DNA from: Solirubrobacteraceae bacterium
Lineage (GTDB): Bacteria > Actinomycetota > Thermoleophilia > Solirubrobacterales > Solirubrobacteraceae
Length of the DNA: 64,000 nt
Assembly (NCBI GenBank): GCA_029263125.1
Contig: JAJCYD010000035.1
Location: 1-64,000, forward strand
Direction of reading: 5' to 3'
Part shown: one piece after another, positions 24,037 through 31,445 of the stretch
Layout: every line of letters starts with the position of its first letter
How positions within the stretch are numbered: the stretch's first letter is position 1
The notes under the pieces: model-generated
Told to the model about the DNA's origin: nothing
Database searches by the model: none
Seen by the model: the letters and a program-made list of their open reading frames with translations, nothing else
Position numbers and translations under genes: made by a program

Positions 24037-24648
24037 CTAGGAGCGCGAGAGGTCGGCGAGCTCGCGGCGGCTGCTGACACCGAGCTTGCGAAAGACGCTG
24101 CGCGCGTGGGTGCGCACGGTCTCGACGCTGATCGACAGCGCGACGGCGATCTCGCCGTTGGAGCGCCCCAGCCGCAGGAGACCCAACACGTCGGCCTCGC
24201 GCGCGGTGAGCATGTCGTGACCGCCGGTCGCGCCCTGGCCGCGCGGCAGCACGTGCAGCCCGCGTGACGCGAGGTGGATCGTGTTCAGGACATCGCGGCG
24301 CTCCACGTCGCGGCCAAGGCAGGCAGTAGCCCCGAGCGCCAAGAGCTGGCTGCATTCGCCGGGCGTCGGGTCGGCGGTGAGGACGACGAGCTGGGTCGCC
24401 GGATGAGCGCCGTGCAGGTGGCGGATGTCGCCGGCGGTCAGCAGCGCCGCCAGGTTCAAGATCGCGACGCGAGGCCGGTGCTCGGCGATGACCGCATCGA
24501 GGCGGTCGGCGGAGACGTCGGTGGCCACGATCTGGAGGCTGGGATCGGCCCCGATCAGGCTGCGCAACCCGGCGTCGACCAGATCCTCGAAGCGCGCCAA
24601 GAGGATCGTGACCGGGGTGCGGGGATCCATCAGGGTGCTTATCGGCAT
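24037..24648 (-). CDS. LuxR/NarL-type response regulator with degenerate receiver
   Basis: 203 residues from the ATG at 24648; an in-frame GTG at 24678 and an ATG at 24630 are alternatives. The receiver domain (about residues 8-125) has the right fold pattern (TILLARFEDLVDAGLRSLI, QLVVLTADP), but the phospho-acceptor strand reads RVAILNLAALL, so the usual Asp is Asn. It may not be phosphorylated in the standard way. The C-terminus is a complete LuxR helix-turn-helix: LTAREADVLGLLRLGRSNGE, then ISVETVRTHARSVFRKLGV. There is no histidine kinase nearby. Target genes unknown. Confidence 0.85.
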   Translation of the reverse strand: MPISTLMDPRTPVTILLARFEDLVDAGLRSLIGADPSLQIVATDVSADRLDAVIAEHRPRVAILNLAALLTAGDIRHLHGAHPATQLVVLTADPTPGECSQLLALGATACLGRDVERRDVLNTIHLASRGLHVLPRGQGATGGHDMLTAREADVLGLLRLGRSNGEIAVALSISVETVRTHARSVFRKLGVSSRRELADLSRS

Positions 24649-24803
24649 CAGCGACCCCGAGCGTGAGCCTGCACTCACCCGAAGATCACCCCCCCGGGGG
24701 GACGACAGCGCCGCGCTGATCGGTCACCATGACAGGCGTCGCGGGGAGGGGCTGCGATGAACGGGGAGTTCTCTTGCAGGGAAGCCGATGGGGATACGCG
24801 GGG

Positions 24804-24826
24804 AAGGGGCCTACGGGCCCCTTTTT
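24804..24826 (+). terminator. Intrinsic terminator, plus strand
   Basis: AAGGGGCC-TACG-GGCCCCTT followed by TTT on the plus strand. The only gene close by on that strand ends at 23770, so it either ends an unseen plus-strand transcript starting in 24650-24800 or acts for the minus-strand genes, whose last stop codon lies within its loop. Confidence 0.65.
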
Positions 24827-25143
24827 CGCGGCGCCTCGTCGGGCTCCTCGGCGGGATCCTCGGGCGGTGCGATCGTCGCTCGCAGACGTTCGCGGGCGGC
24901 TTCGATACGCGCCGCCGCATCCTCCGGGTCCGGACTCGGCGGCGCGCTGAGATGCGCTTGCGCCGAGTCTGGGTCTGGCTCGGCGGCTACGGGTTCCAGG
25001 TGATCCACCGACCGCGTCTCGTCGGTCCGCGGTCCGACCAGCAGCGAGGACGTGCGCGGGCCGCGGCCCGTCAGCGCCCGCAGCGCCGCCGCGACCCGTC
25101 GTGCCGGGCCGCCCTTGGCGCTCTCAGGCTCCGGCGGATCCAC
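24811..25143 (-). CDS. Hypothetical acidic/Pro-rich protein at the end of the sdh operon
   Basis: 110 residues from a GTG at 25143, overlapping the end of the preceding gene by 20 bases. Composition is Pro/Ala/Glu/Arg-rich with a helical segment RIEAARERLRATI near the end. No motif is recognised. The stop codon falls in the loop of the terminator hairpin at 24804-24826, which suggests the frame is the last of the operon. Could also be a chance frame. Confidence 0.45.
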   Translation of the reverse strand: MDPPEPESAKGGPARRVAAALRALTGRGPRTSSLLVGPRTDETRSVDHLEPVAAEPDPDSAQAHLSAPPSPDPEDAAARIEAARERLRATIAPPEDPAEEPDEAPRKRGP

Positions 25144-26041
25144 CGACCTGCGCCACGACCGACGTGCTCCAGTCGATCACCGACTTCGGCTTGACGACAT
25201 GGCGCTGCAGGCCGAGCTCCGACGGCGCCAGCCCGAGCGCGAGACCGACGAGCTGAGGCAGGTGCAGCACGGGCATGTTCAGCTCCCGCCCGACGACCTT
25301 CTCGGCCAGCGGCTGCTGCAGGTCGAGGTTCAGATGGCACAGCGGGCATGGCGTGACCACGCAGTCGGCCTCGGCGTCGGCGGCGTCGCCGAGGTGCCGC
25401 CCGGCCTGCGTGAGCGAGGCCTCCTTGTTCATCGTGATGATCGGAAAGCCACAGCACTTGTGCGATCCGGCGTAGTCGATGACGGTTCCGCCGAGCGCCT
25501 CGATGACGAGGCTCAGGTAGCTGTCGCGCGGGCGGTCCTCGTCGATGTCCAGGCGGTCGGTGGGGCGCACGATGTAGCAGCCGTAGAACGGACCGACGCG
25601 CAGGTCGGTCAGCGGGCGCGTGACGCGACTGCGCAGGGCATCAAGTCCGATCTCCTCGACCAGCAGCCACAGCAGGTTCTTGTTGGACAGCCCCTGCTCG
25701 TAGACCAGGCCCTCGCCGGCGAGCGTCGCGTTGACGTGCGCGCGGTACTCGGCGTTGGCGTCCAGGCGCTCCTGGCACTCGCTCTGCGCGCCCTGGCAGG
25801 TCGAGCAGATGTTCATCATCAGCGCCGCGCCGTCGACCTGCTGGGCAAGTGCGAACGTGCGCGCGTTGAGCGTGTCGGCAAGCTCCTGGTTGTGCTCGGC
25901 GATGACGCCGGCGCCGCAGCAGGCGCCGCGGTCGAGCTCGACGAGCTCGATGTCCAGCAGCGGCGCGATCTTCGCCATCGAGCCGTGCAGCTCGGGCGTG
26001 AAGCCGCGCGAGACGCAGCCGGGCCAGTAGGCGACCTTCAT
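25124..26041 (-). CDS. CCG-domain (HdrB/SdhE-like) subunit of succinate dehydrogenase
   Basis: 305 residues. Two cysteine-rich CCG domains are present: the first has YWPGCVSRG, GACCGAGVIAEH and NICSTCQGAQ; the second has GPFYGCYIVRP, SHKCCGFPIITMN and TPCPLCHLNLD. This is the layout of heterodisulfide reductase subunit B and of the SdhE subunit of non-classical succinate dehydrogenases, which bind [4Fe-4S] clusters and stand in for haem membrane anchors. Its ATG overlaps the stop of sdhB by 4 bases, so the genes are coupled. No sdhC/sdhD-type membrane gene follows, so it probably connects the enzyme to the quinone pool at the membrane. Confidence 0.87.
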   Translation of the reverse strand: MKVAYWPGCVSRGFTPELHGSMAKIAPLLDIELVELDRGACCGAGVIAEHNQELADTLNARTFALAQQVDGAALMMNICSTCQGAQSECQERLDANAEYRAHVNATLAGEGLVYEQGLSNKNLLWLLVEEIGLDALRSRVTRPLTDLRVGPFYGCYIVRPTDRLDIDEDRPRDSYLSLVIEALGGTVIDYAGSHKCCGFPIITMNKEASLTQAGRHLGDAADAEADCVVTPCPLCHLNLDLQQPLAEKVVGRELNMPVLHLPQLVGLALGLAPSELGLQRHVVKPKSVIDWSTSVVAQVGGSAGA

Positions 26042-27102
26042 AGGAGATCCTCGTCGCGGCCGCTGATGTAGAGGTTCAGCTCGACGCGCTCGGCCCGTCC
26101 CTCGACCGTGTCGTAGATGTGCTTGATCGCCTTGAGGTCCGATGCGGGCAGCTTGTGCGGGCGCAGCGCGGTCGACGGCGTCACCTTGCGGCGCAGCAGC
26201 GCCTTGGCGATCGCCGGCAGCGAGCTCGCCAGCTCCTTCGCGGCGGCGGGCTTGAACTTCGCCAGCGCCGAGTCGCCGCCGTAGGAGCGCGGCAGCAGCT
26301 CGGCCTCGTTGAGCAGCCCGAAGTCGCGCACGAGCGAGACGAAGGCGCGCTCGTGGCGCTCGCCGTTGTTGGGGTCCTCGATGTGGCAGTCGCTGCCCGC
26401 GCGCCGGCGCAGGCGCATGATCTGGCTCATTGGTGCGACGCCCTTGGGGCAGGCGTCGATGCACTTGAAGCAGTGCGTGCAGTCATAGATGCCGTGCGGG
26501 TCGTCGGCGAGCTCCTGCAGGCGCGACTTCGTGCGAGCGTCGCGCGGGTCGCCGACGAAGCGGTAGGCCTTGGCGAGCGCCGCGGGCCCGACGAAGTCCG
26601 GGTCGACCTCCATCGACAGGCAGTCCGACACGCAGGCGCCGCACTGGATGCAGGCCATCGACTGCGTGACGTCGACCATCGCCTCGTGCTCGACGAGGTA
26701 CTCGCGCTCGGGCACCGGCTGCTTGGCGGCGAGCCACGGCGTGACCTGCTGGATCTTCTTCCAGTGCACGGCGTCCATGTCGACGATCAGATCCTTGATG
26801 ACGGGCATGTTGCCCATCGGCTCGACCTCGATGACGCCGTCGGGCGCCCCGCGCTGCGCCTTGTCGAGATGCGTGTGGCAGGCGAGGCCGGGCTTGCCGT
26901 TGACGCGCACGCCACAGGAGCCGCAGATCGCCGCGCGGCACGAGCAGCGGATCCCGATCGAGCCGTCGTGCAGCGCGCGCGCCTGGAGAATCGCCTCCAG
27001 CACCGAGCGGTGGGGCTCCAGGTCGACGGTGTGCTCGTCCCAGTAGGCCGGCTCACCGGACTCCGGGTCATAGCGACGCAGCTTCAGCGTGAACTCGGCC
27101 AT
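26038..27102 (-). CDS. sdhB: Succinate dehydrogenase/fumarate reductase iron-sulfur subunit
   Basis: 354 residues, longer than the usual about 240. N-terminal [2Fe-2S] ferredoxin domain: GIRCSCRAAICGSCGVRVNG and the later LACHTHLD. Then two cluster motifs, CIQCGACVSDCLSMEVDP and CTHCFKCIDACPKGV. The C-terminal about 100 residues (after HIEDPNN) are an extension ending GRDEDLL. It passes electrons from the flavoprotein to the third subunit. The start is 1 base after the sdhA stop, and its stop overlaps the HdrB-like gene. The extra tail is common in SDH types without haem anchors. Confidence 0.92.
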   Translation of the reverse strand: MAEFTLKLRRYDPESGEPAYWDEHTVDLEPHRSVLEAILQARALHDGSIGIRCSCRAAICGSCGVRVNGKPGLACHTHLDKAQRGAPDGVIEVEPMGNMPVIKDLIVDMDAVHWKKIQQVTPWLAAKQPVPEREYLVEHEAMVDVTQSMACIQCGACVSDCLSMEVDPDFVGPAALAKAYRFVGDPRDARTKSRLQELADDPHGIYDCTHCFKCIDACPKGVAPMSQIMRLRRRAGSDCHIEDPNNGERHERAFVSLVRDFGLLNEAELLPRSYGGDSALAKFKPAAAKELASSLPAIAKALLRRKVTPSTALRPHKLPASDLKAIKHIYDTVEGRAERVELNLYISGRDEDLL

Positions 27103-27103
27103 C

Positions 27104-28798
27104 TCAGTACTTCCTGACTTCCGGCTGCCATTGGGTGATCGTCACCTCGGAGTAGGAGACCTCCGGGTCACCGTCCTCGCCGCGCGTGAGGTCGATGTGC
27201 TTGAGCCACTCCTCGTCGTCGCGGTCGGGGTAGTCGGTGCGGAACTGCGCCCCGCGCGACTCCTTGCGCTCGATCGCCGCGACGACGGTCGCCTGCGCGC
27301 AGTCCAGCAGGTAGCCGAGCTCGATCGCGCCGAGGACGTCCTGGTTGAAGACCGTGCCGCGATCGTCGATCGCGGCCACCTCGGCTTCCTCCTTGAGGCG
27401 CAGGATCGTCTCGCGCGCCTCCTGCAGGCCGTCCTCGTCGCGGAATACCGCGACCTTCTGGTTCATCATCGTGCCGAGCTCGTCCTTGATCGCCGAGACG
27501 CGCCGGCCGCCGCGCTCGCGGGCGATGATCGTGTCGATCCGCGCGACGTCCTCGCGCAGGCGCGAGTCGCGCGTGGACGGCGGCGGGATGTTCGTCGCGC
27601 GCCGCGCGGCATGCTCGCCCGCCCGGCGGCCGAAGATCAGCGTGTCCAGCAGCGAGTTCGCCCCAAGGCGGTTGCCGCCATGGACGGACACGCATGCCAC
27701 CTCACCGGCGGCATAGAGCCCGGTGATCGGCGTGGCGCCGTCGGTGTCGGTCTTCACGCCGCCCATGATGTAGTGCTGGCCGGGGCGGATGACGATCGGC
27801 TCGCGGGTGATGTCCGTGCCGGCGAAGTCGCGCCCGATGTTCACGATCTCGCGCAGGGCCTCGAGCACGCGCTTGCGCGGCACGACGGTGATGTCGAGGT
27901 AGATGCCCTGGCCGTCGGGGCCGACGCCGCGGCCCTCGTTGATCTCGATCTGCTCGGCGCGCGAGACGACGTCGCGCGAAGCCAGCTCCATCTTGTTGGG
28001 CGCGGTGTCCTCCATGAAGCGCCGGCCCTCGGAGTTCAGCAGCTGCGCCCCCTCGCCGCGCGCGCCCTCGGTGATGAGGAAGCCGTTCTCGGCCAGCGTC
28101 GTGGGGTGGTACTGGACCATCTCCATGTCCATCAGCGGCGCGCCGACGGCGTAGGCCTGCGCGATGCCGTCGGCGGTGCAGATCAGCGCGTTGGTCGTCG
28201 GCTTGTAGCACTGCCCGGCGCCGCCGGAGGCGAGGATGACGGACTTCGCGTTGAAGACCTGCATGTCGCCGGAGCGGATGTCGCGCGCCACCGCGCCGGC
28301 ACAGCCGCCGTCGTCGTCGAGGATCAGCGAGGTCACGAACCACTCCTCGAAGCGATCGACGGTCTCGTGGTGGCGCATGAGCTGCTCGTAGAGCACGTGC
28401 AGGATCGCCTGGCCGGTGATGTCGGCGACGTAGGCGGTGCGCTTCTTGGACGCACCGCCGAAGGCGCGCAGGTCCAGGTGGCCGGTCTCGTTGCGATAGA
28501 AGGTCACGCCGATGTGCTCGAGGTGCATGACCTCCGCGGGCGCCTCGCTGCACATGATCTCGATCGCGTCCTGGTCGCCGAGGAAGTCAGAGCCCTTGAC
28601 GGTGTCGTAGGCGTGCGAGGTCCAGTCGTCGTCGAGCGCGATGGCGGCGTTCATGCCACCGGCGGCGGCAACCGAATGCGAGCGCACCGGGTGGACCTTG
28701 CTGAGGATCGCGACCGACGCGCCCGCCTCAGCGGCGGCAAGCGCCGCGCGCTGGCCGGCAAGGCCGGCGCCGATGATGAGCACGTCGTGGGAGGGCAC
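27104..28798 (-). CDS. sdhA: Succinate dehydrogenase/fumarate reductase flavoprotein subunit
   Basis: 564 residues from a GTG at 28798. Starts with the FAD dinucleotide fold DVLIIGAGLAGQRAALAA; RSHSVAAAGGMNAA contains the His that carries covalent FAD in the family. Substrate-binding and catalytic segments are present: HPTTLAENGFLITEGARGEG, QHYIMGGVKTDTDG and SVHGGNRLGANSLLD. Oxidises succinate to fumarate in the TCA cycle (or the reverse). First gene of the operon sdhA-sdhB-HdrB-like subunit. Confidence 0.94.
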   Translation of the reverse strand: MPSHDVLIIGAGLAGQRAALAAAEAGASVAILSKVHPVRSHSVAAAGGMNAAIALDDDWTSHAYDTVKGSDFLGDQDAIEIMCSEAPAEVMHLEHIGVTFYRNETGHLDLRAFGGASKKRTAYVADITGQAILHVLYEQLMRHHETVDRFEEWFVTSLILDDDGGCAGAVARDIRSGDMQVFNAKSVILASGGAGQCYKPTTNALICTADGIAQAYAVGAPLMDMEMVQYHPTTLAENGFLITEGARGEGAQLLNSEGRRFMEDTAPNKMELASRDVVSRAEQIEINEGRGVGPDGQGIYLDITVVPRKRVLEALREIVNIGRDFAGTDITREPIVIRPGQHYIMGGVKTDTDGATPITGLYAAGEVACVSVHGGNRLGANSLLDTLIFGRRAGEHAARRATNIPPPSTRDSRLREDVARIDTIIARERGGRRVSAIKDELGTMMNQKVAVFRDEDGLQEARETILRLKEEAEVAAIDDRGTVFNQDVLGAIELGYLLDCAQATVVAAIERKESRGAQFRTDYPDRDDEEWLKHIDLTRGEDGDPEVSYSEVTITQWQPEVRKY

Positions 28799-28862
28799 TC
28801 GTGCCCACTCTATACGCCGCGCGTCGCTGTTCAGGACCTCGCTTGTGACGAGTTTGTGACAG

Positions 28863-29110
28863 TCATGCCAAGCGCTGAGGCAGCGTCGAGCCGACGCCCC
28901 CTGCGGGATGTGGCTCGATCGCGACGACCCGGCGGGACGCCGTCGGCGTCAACGGCCATCAGCGCCCGCGTTGAAGCGCAGGCGCTCGTCGGCGAGCAGC
29001 GATGCCAGCGAACGATCCGACGGACACGCCCGCGGCCCACGTCTCGCCGCTCGCGTCGGCGATCTTGCCGAACCCTTGAGATCTCTCCTCCGGATTCCCG
29101 CGCCGCGCCC
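28863..29110 (-). pseudogene. Decayed duplicate of the 3' end of the site-2 protease gene
   Basis: This stretch aligns by eye with 30190-30440, the last part of the site-2 protease gene: both begin at the stop codon, share GCCAAGCGCTG, GACGCCGTCGGCGTC and GGCCATCAGCGCCC, and encode ALMAVDADGV. Here the frame is broken several times and no start exists. It is in the same orientation as the intact gene, with the two related membrane genes between. Confidence 0.75.
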
Positions 29111-29162
29111 ACGTCGGTCCGTCCGCTGGCCGCTGCGCAGCACATGTCGTCGGATTCAGCGG

Positions 29163-29609
29163 CTACCCGAGCCAGCTCGCCAGCAGTCCGGGCTCGTCAC
29201 GCAGGTGAGGCGGTACCAACAAGCGAGGACGATTGATCAACACCACCGAGATCACGCCGACTGACTCTATGGCCCCAAACGCGAACAGCGCCGACTCGGC
29301 AAACGCGCCTACAGGTGTCCCACCACCACCGACGATCATGAACGTCATCGTCGATAGCAAGAACGGCAGACCCAACAAGCAGAGCGCCGTAATGCTCCGG
29401 CGGAATATCCTCCAGGCTGTCACACCGTGGGGCCAGAGTTCCATGCGTGCATCGTAAGCGTCAAACCGTGACGGCCTGCCAAGCCAATACTTGTAAGACT
29501 CGGGCAGCATCGCCAGCACCGCCACCAGCATCACGCCAGCGGACAACGTGCCTACGACGTACGCCACCGGCACGACCCCCAAGACCTCGCCCGCGAAGCT
29601 CCAATCCAC
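29163..29609 (-). CDS. Membrane protein, paralogue of the next gene
   Basis: 148 residues from the GTG at 29609; a longer frame from 29699 would begin inside the neighbouring gene. Four hydrophobic segments: VLGVVPVAYVVGTLSAGVML, ALCLLGLPFLLSTMTFMI, AFAESALFAFGAI and VGVISVVLI. It shares long blocks with the gene at 29662-30078, such as GRPSRFDAYDARMELWP and LINRPR-x-LVPPHLRDEPGLL, so the pair arose by tandem duplication. Function unknown. Confidence 0.68.
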   Translation of the reverse strand: MDWSFAGEVLGVVPVAYVVGTLSAGVMLVAVLAMLPESYKYWLGRPSRFDAYDARMELWPHGVTAWRIFRRSITALCLLGLPFLLSTMTFMIVGGGGTPVGAFAESALFAFGAIESVGVISVVLINRPRLLVPPHLRDEPGLLASWLG

Positions 29610-29661
29610 ACCGCGATTGTGCCCGCTCTCCGCTGCACCGTAGATGTCCTCCCACTCAGCA

Positions 29662-30078
29662 TCACGCCGAGCCTCTCCCGAGCAGTCCCGGCTCGTCACG
29701 CAGGTGAGGCGGTACCAACATGCGAGGGCGATTGATCAGCACCACCGCGATGACGCCCACGTTTCCAATCGCCGCGAACACAAACAGCGCCGACTCGGCA
29801 AACGCTCCCACAGGCGTCGCACCACCACCCGCGATCATGAACGTCATCGTCGATAGCAAGAACGGCAGGCTCAACAAGCACAGCGCCGTAGTGCTCCGGC
29901 GGACGACCTTCCAGCCTGTCACACCACCGTAGGGCCAGAGTTCCATGCGCGCATCATAAGCGTCAAACCGTGACGGCCTGCCATGCCAATAAGGGTAAGT
30001 CATCGACAGGGTCGCCAGAATCGCGACGAGCGCCACGCCGAAGGACAATGTGCCCAATACGTACAGCTCCGTCATCAC
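29662..30078 (-). CDS. Membrane protein, tandem duplicate
   Basis: 138 residues from the ATG at 30078 (MMTELYVLGTLSFGVALVAI). Same topology and shared blocks as the gene at 29163-29609. The soluble loop YWHGRPSRFDAYDARMELWP lies between the first and second helix. Located between the site-2 protease gene and its paralogue, all on the minus strand. I do not recognise the family. Confidence 0.7.
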   Translation of the reverse strand: MMTELYVLGTLSFGVALVAILATLSMTYPYWHGRPSRFDAYDARMELWPYGGVTGWKVVRRSTTALCLLSLPFLLSTMTFMIAGGGATPVGAFAESALFVFAAIGNVGVIAVVLINRPRMLVPPHLRDEPGLLGRGSA

Positions 30079-30189
30079 CTCATCTCGGGATCGTCGCCGG
30101 CAGAACGCCAGTCGATATTGACGGGTTCCGGCGTAGACGGCGTGGCGATTGTTGGTGAAGGGCTCTCGGTCAGCAGACGATTGCGGCGG

Positions 30190-31362
30190 TCACGCCAAGC
30201 GCTGGGGCAGTGCCGCGCTGAGCGCCCGGCGGACCTGCTCGATCGTGACGACTCCGCGCAGGACGCCGTCGGCGTCGACGGCCATCAGCGCCCCGTTGGA
30301 GCGCAGGTGCTCGTCGGAGAGCAGCGATTCCAGCGGACGATCGGCGGGCACGATCCATCGCGCCGCGTCGGCAGCCTCGACGAGCTCTGAGACCTCCAGC
30401 GCCGGGCGGCCGGCCACGATCTCCTCGTCGACACGCCGCTCGGAGACCACTCCGAGGAACCGCCCCGCCTCGTCGACGACCGGAAAGGACTCCCAGCGGT
30501 AGCGCAGGAAGAACTCGTCCTGCGCGCGCAGCAGCGTCACGGACGCCGCCATCGCGACGGGCTCGGAGTCCATGATGTCGGCGACGGTGATCCCGTCGAT
30601 GCGCTCGGTGAACGCCGTCGAGGCGACCGCCGCGCGAGCCCCCTGCGCGAGAAACCAGCCGATGACGGCAAGGTAGATGCCGCTGAACGCGTCGCCGCTG
30701 GCGGCGAGGAAGATGCCGACGGCGATCAGCAGGTAGGCGAAGCCCTCCCCGATGCGGCCCGACAGGCGGGTGGCCTTGTGGCGGTCGCGGGTCAGCGCCC
30801 ACACGATCGCCCGCATGATGCGCCCGCCGTCCAGCGGGAAGGCCGGGACGAGGTTGAAGATCAGCAGGGCGCCGTTCCACAGCGCGAGAAACCCGAGCAG
30901 CGCGACCGCGGGCGCCACGTCGCCTGCGCTCTCCAGCAGCATGACGTCCAGGGCGTCGCCGTCGCTGAGCAGCGCGCCGAGGCCGACGCAGGCCGCGGCG
31001 ATGACGAGCGTCACCGCCGGCCCCGCGGCGGCGATCTTGAACTCCGCGCCCGGCGAGTCGGTGTCGCGGCTCATCTTCGCGATCCCGCCGAAGAACCACA
31101 GGTCGATGCCGCTGATCTTGATCCCCAGGCGCTGTGCGACGAGCGCGTGCCCCAGCTCGTGCAGGACGATCGAGCCGAAGAACAGCAGCACCGCGACCAC
31201 GGCGACGAGGTAGCCCTCAGTCGAAGACCCGCCGAGCTTGCTCTGAAAGTAGTCCGAGAGCAGGTAGATCAGGACGAACAGGACGACGAACCAGCTCGGG
31301 CTCGCGCCGATGCGAATGCCGAAGATTCGCGCGATCTGGATCGAGCCTCCGCCTGTGAACAT
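30190..31362 (-). CDS. Site-2 protease (M50) with C-terminal CBS domains
   Basis: 390 residues from the ATG at 31362 (MFTGGGSIQIARIFGIRIGAS); an ATG at 31404 adds 14 residues and is less like family starts. The transmembrane zinc metalloprotease core is clear: VLHELGHALVAQRLGI (HExxH) and NLVPAFPLDGGRIMRAIVW (the NPxPxDGG-type motif with the Asp zinc ligand). After the last membrane helix (IYLAVIGWFLAQGA) two CBS-like segments follow, with ITVADIMDSEP and FPVVDEAGRFLGVV. Cleaves membrane-embedded substrates such as anti-sigma factors, with CBS domains sensing nucleotides. Divergent from the WD40-KAP gene. Confidence 0.9.
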   Translation of the reverse strand: MFTGGGSIQIARIFGIRIGASPSWFVVLFVLIYLLSDYFQSKLGGSSTEGYLVAVVAVLLFFGSIVLHELGHALVAQRLGIKISGIDLWFFGGIAKMSRDTDSPGAEFKIAAAGPAVTLVIAAACVGLGALLSDGDALDVMLLESAGDVAPAVALLGFLALWNGALLIFNLVPAFPLDGGRIMRAIVWALTRDRHKATRLSGRIGEGFAYLLIAVGIFLAASGDAFSGIYLAVIGWFLAQGARAAVASTAFTERIDGITVADIMDSEPVAMAASVTLLRAQDEFFLRYRWESFPVVDEAGRFLGVVSERRVDEEIVAGRPALEVSELVEAADAARWIVPADRPLESLLSDEHLRSNGALMAVDADGVLRGVVTIEQVRRALSAALPQRLA

Positions 31363-31445
31363 CAGCACATCGTCGCAGGGTCGGGGTAGGGTGGCATGAA
31401 CCAACGGGCGGGAGCTCCGTCTACCCGGACTCCGCGGAGAGCCAA

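Noticed and set aside
27089-29236. 715-codon plus-strand frame opposite sdhA
   Set aside because: Antisense shadow: Asp/Val/Ala/Arg-rich, no motif, while the minus strand encodes a complete SdhA.
29163-30078. Possibility that the two membrane genes are one fused or frameshifted gene
   Set aside because: Each has its own start and stop and the same order of helices; the shared blocks show duplication rather than one split gene.
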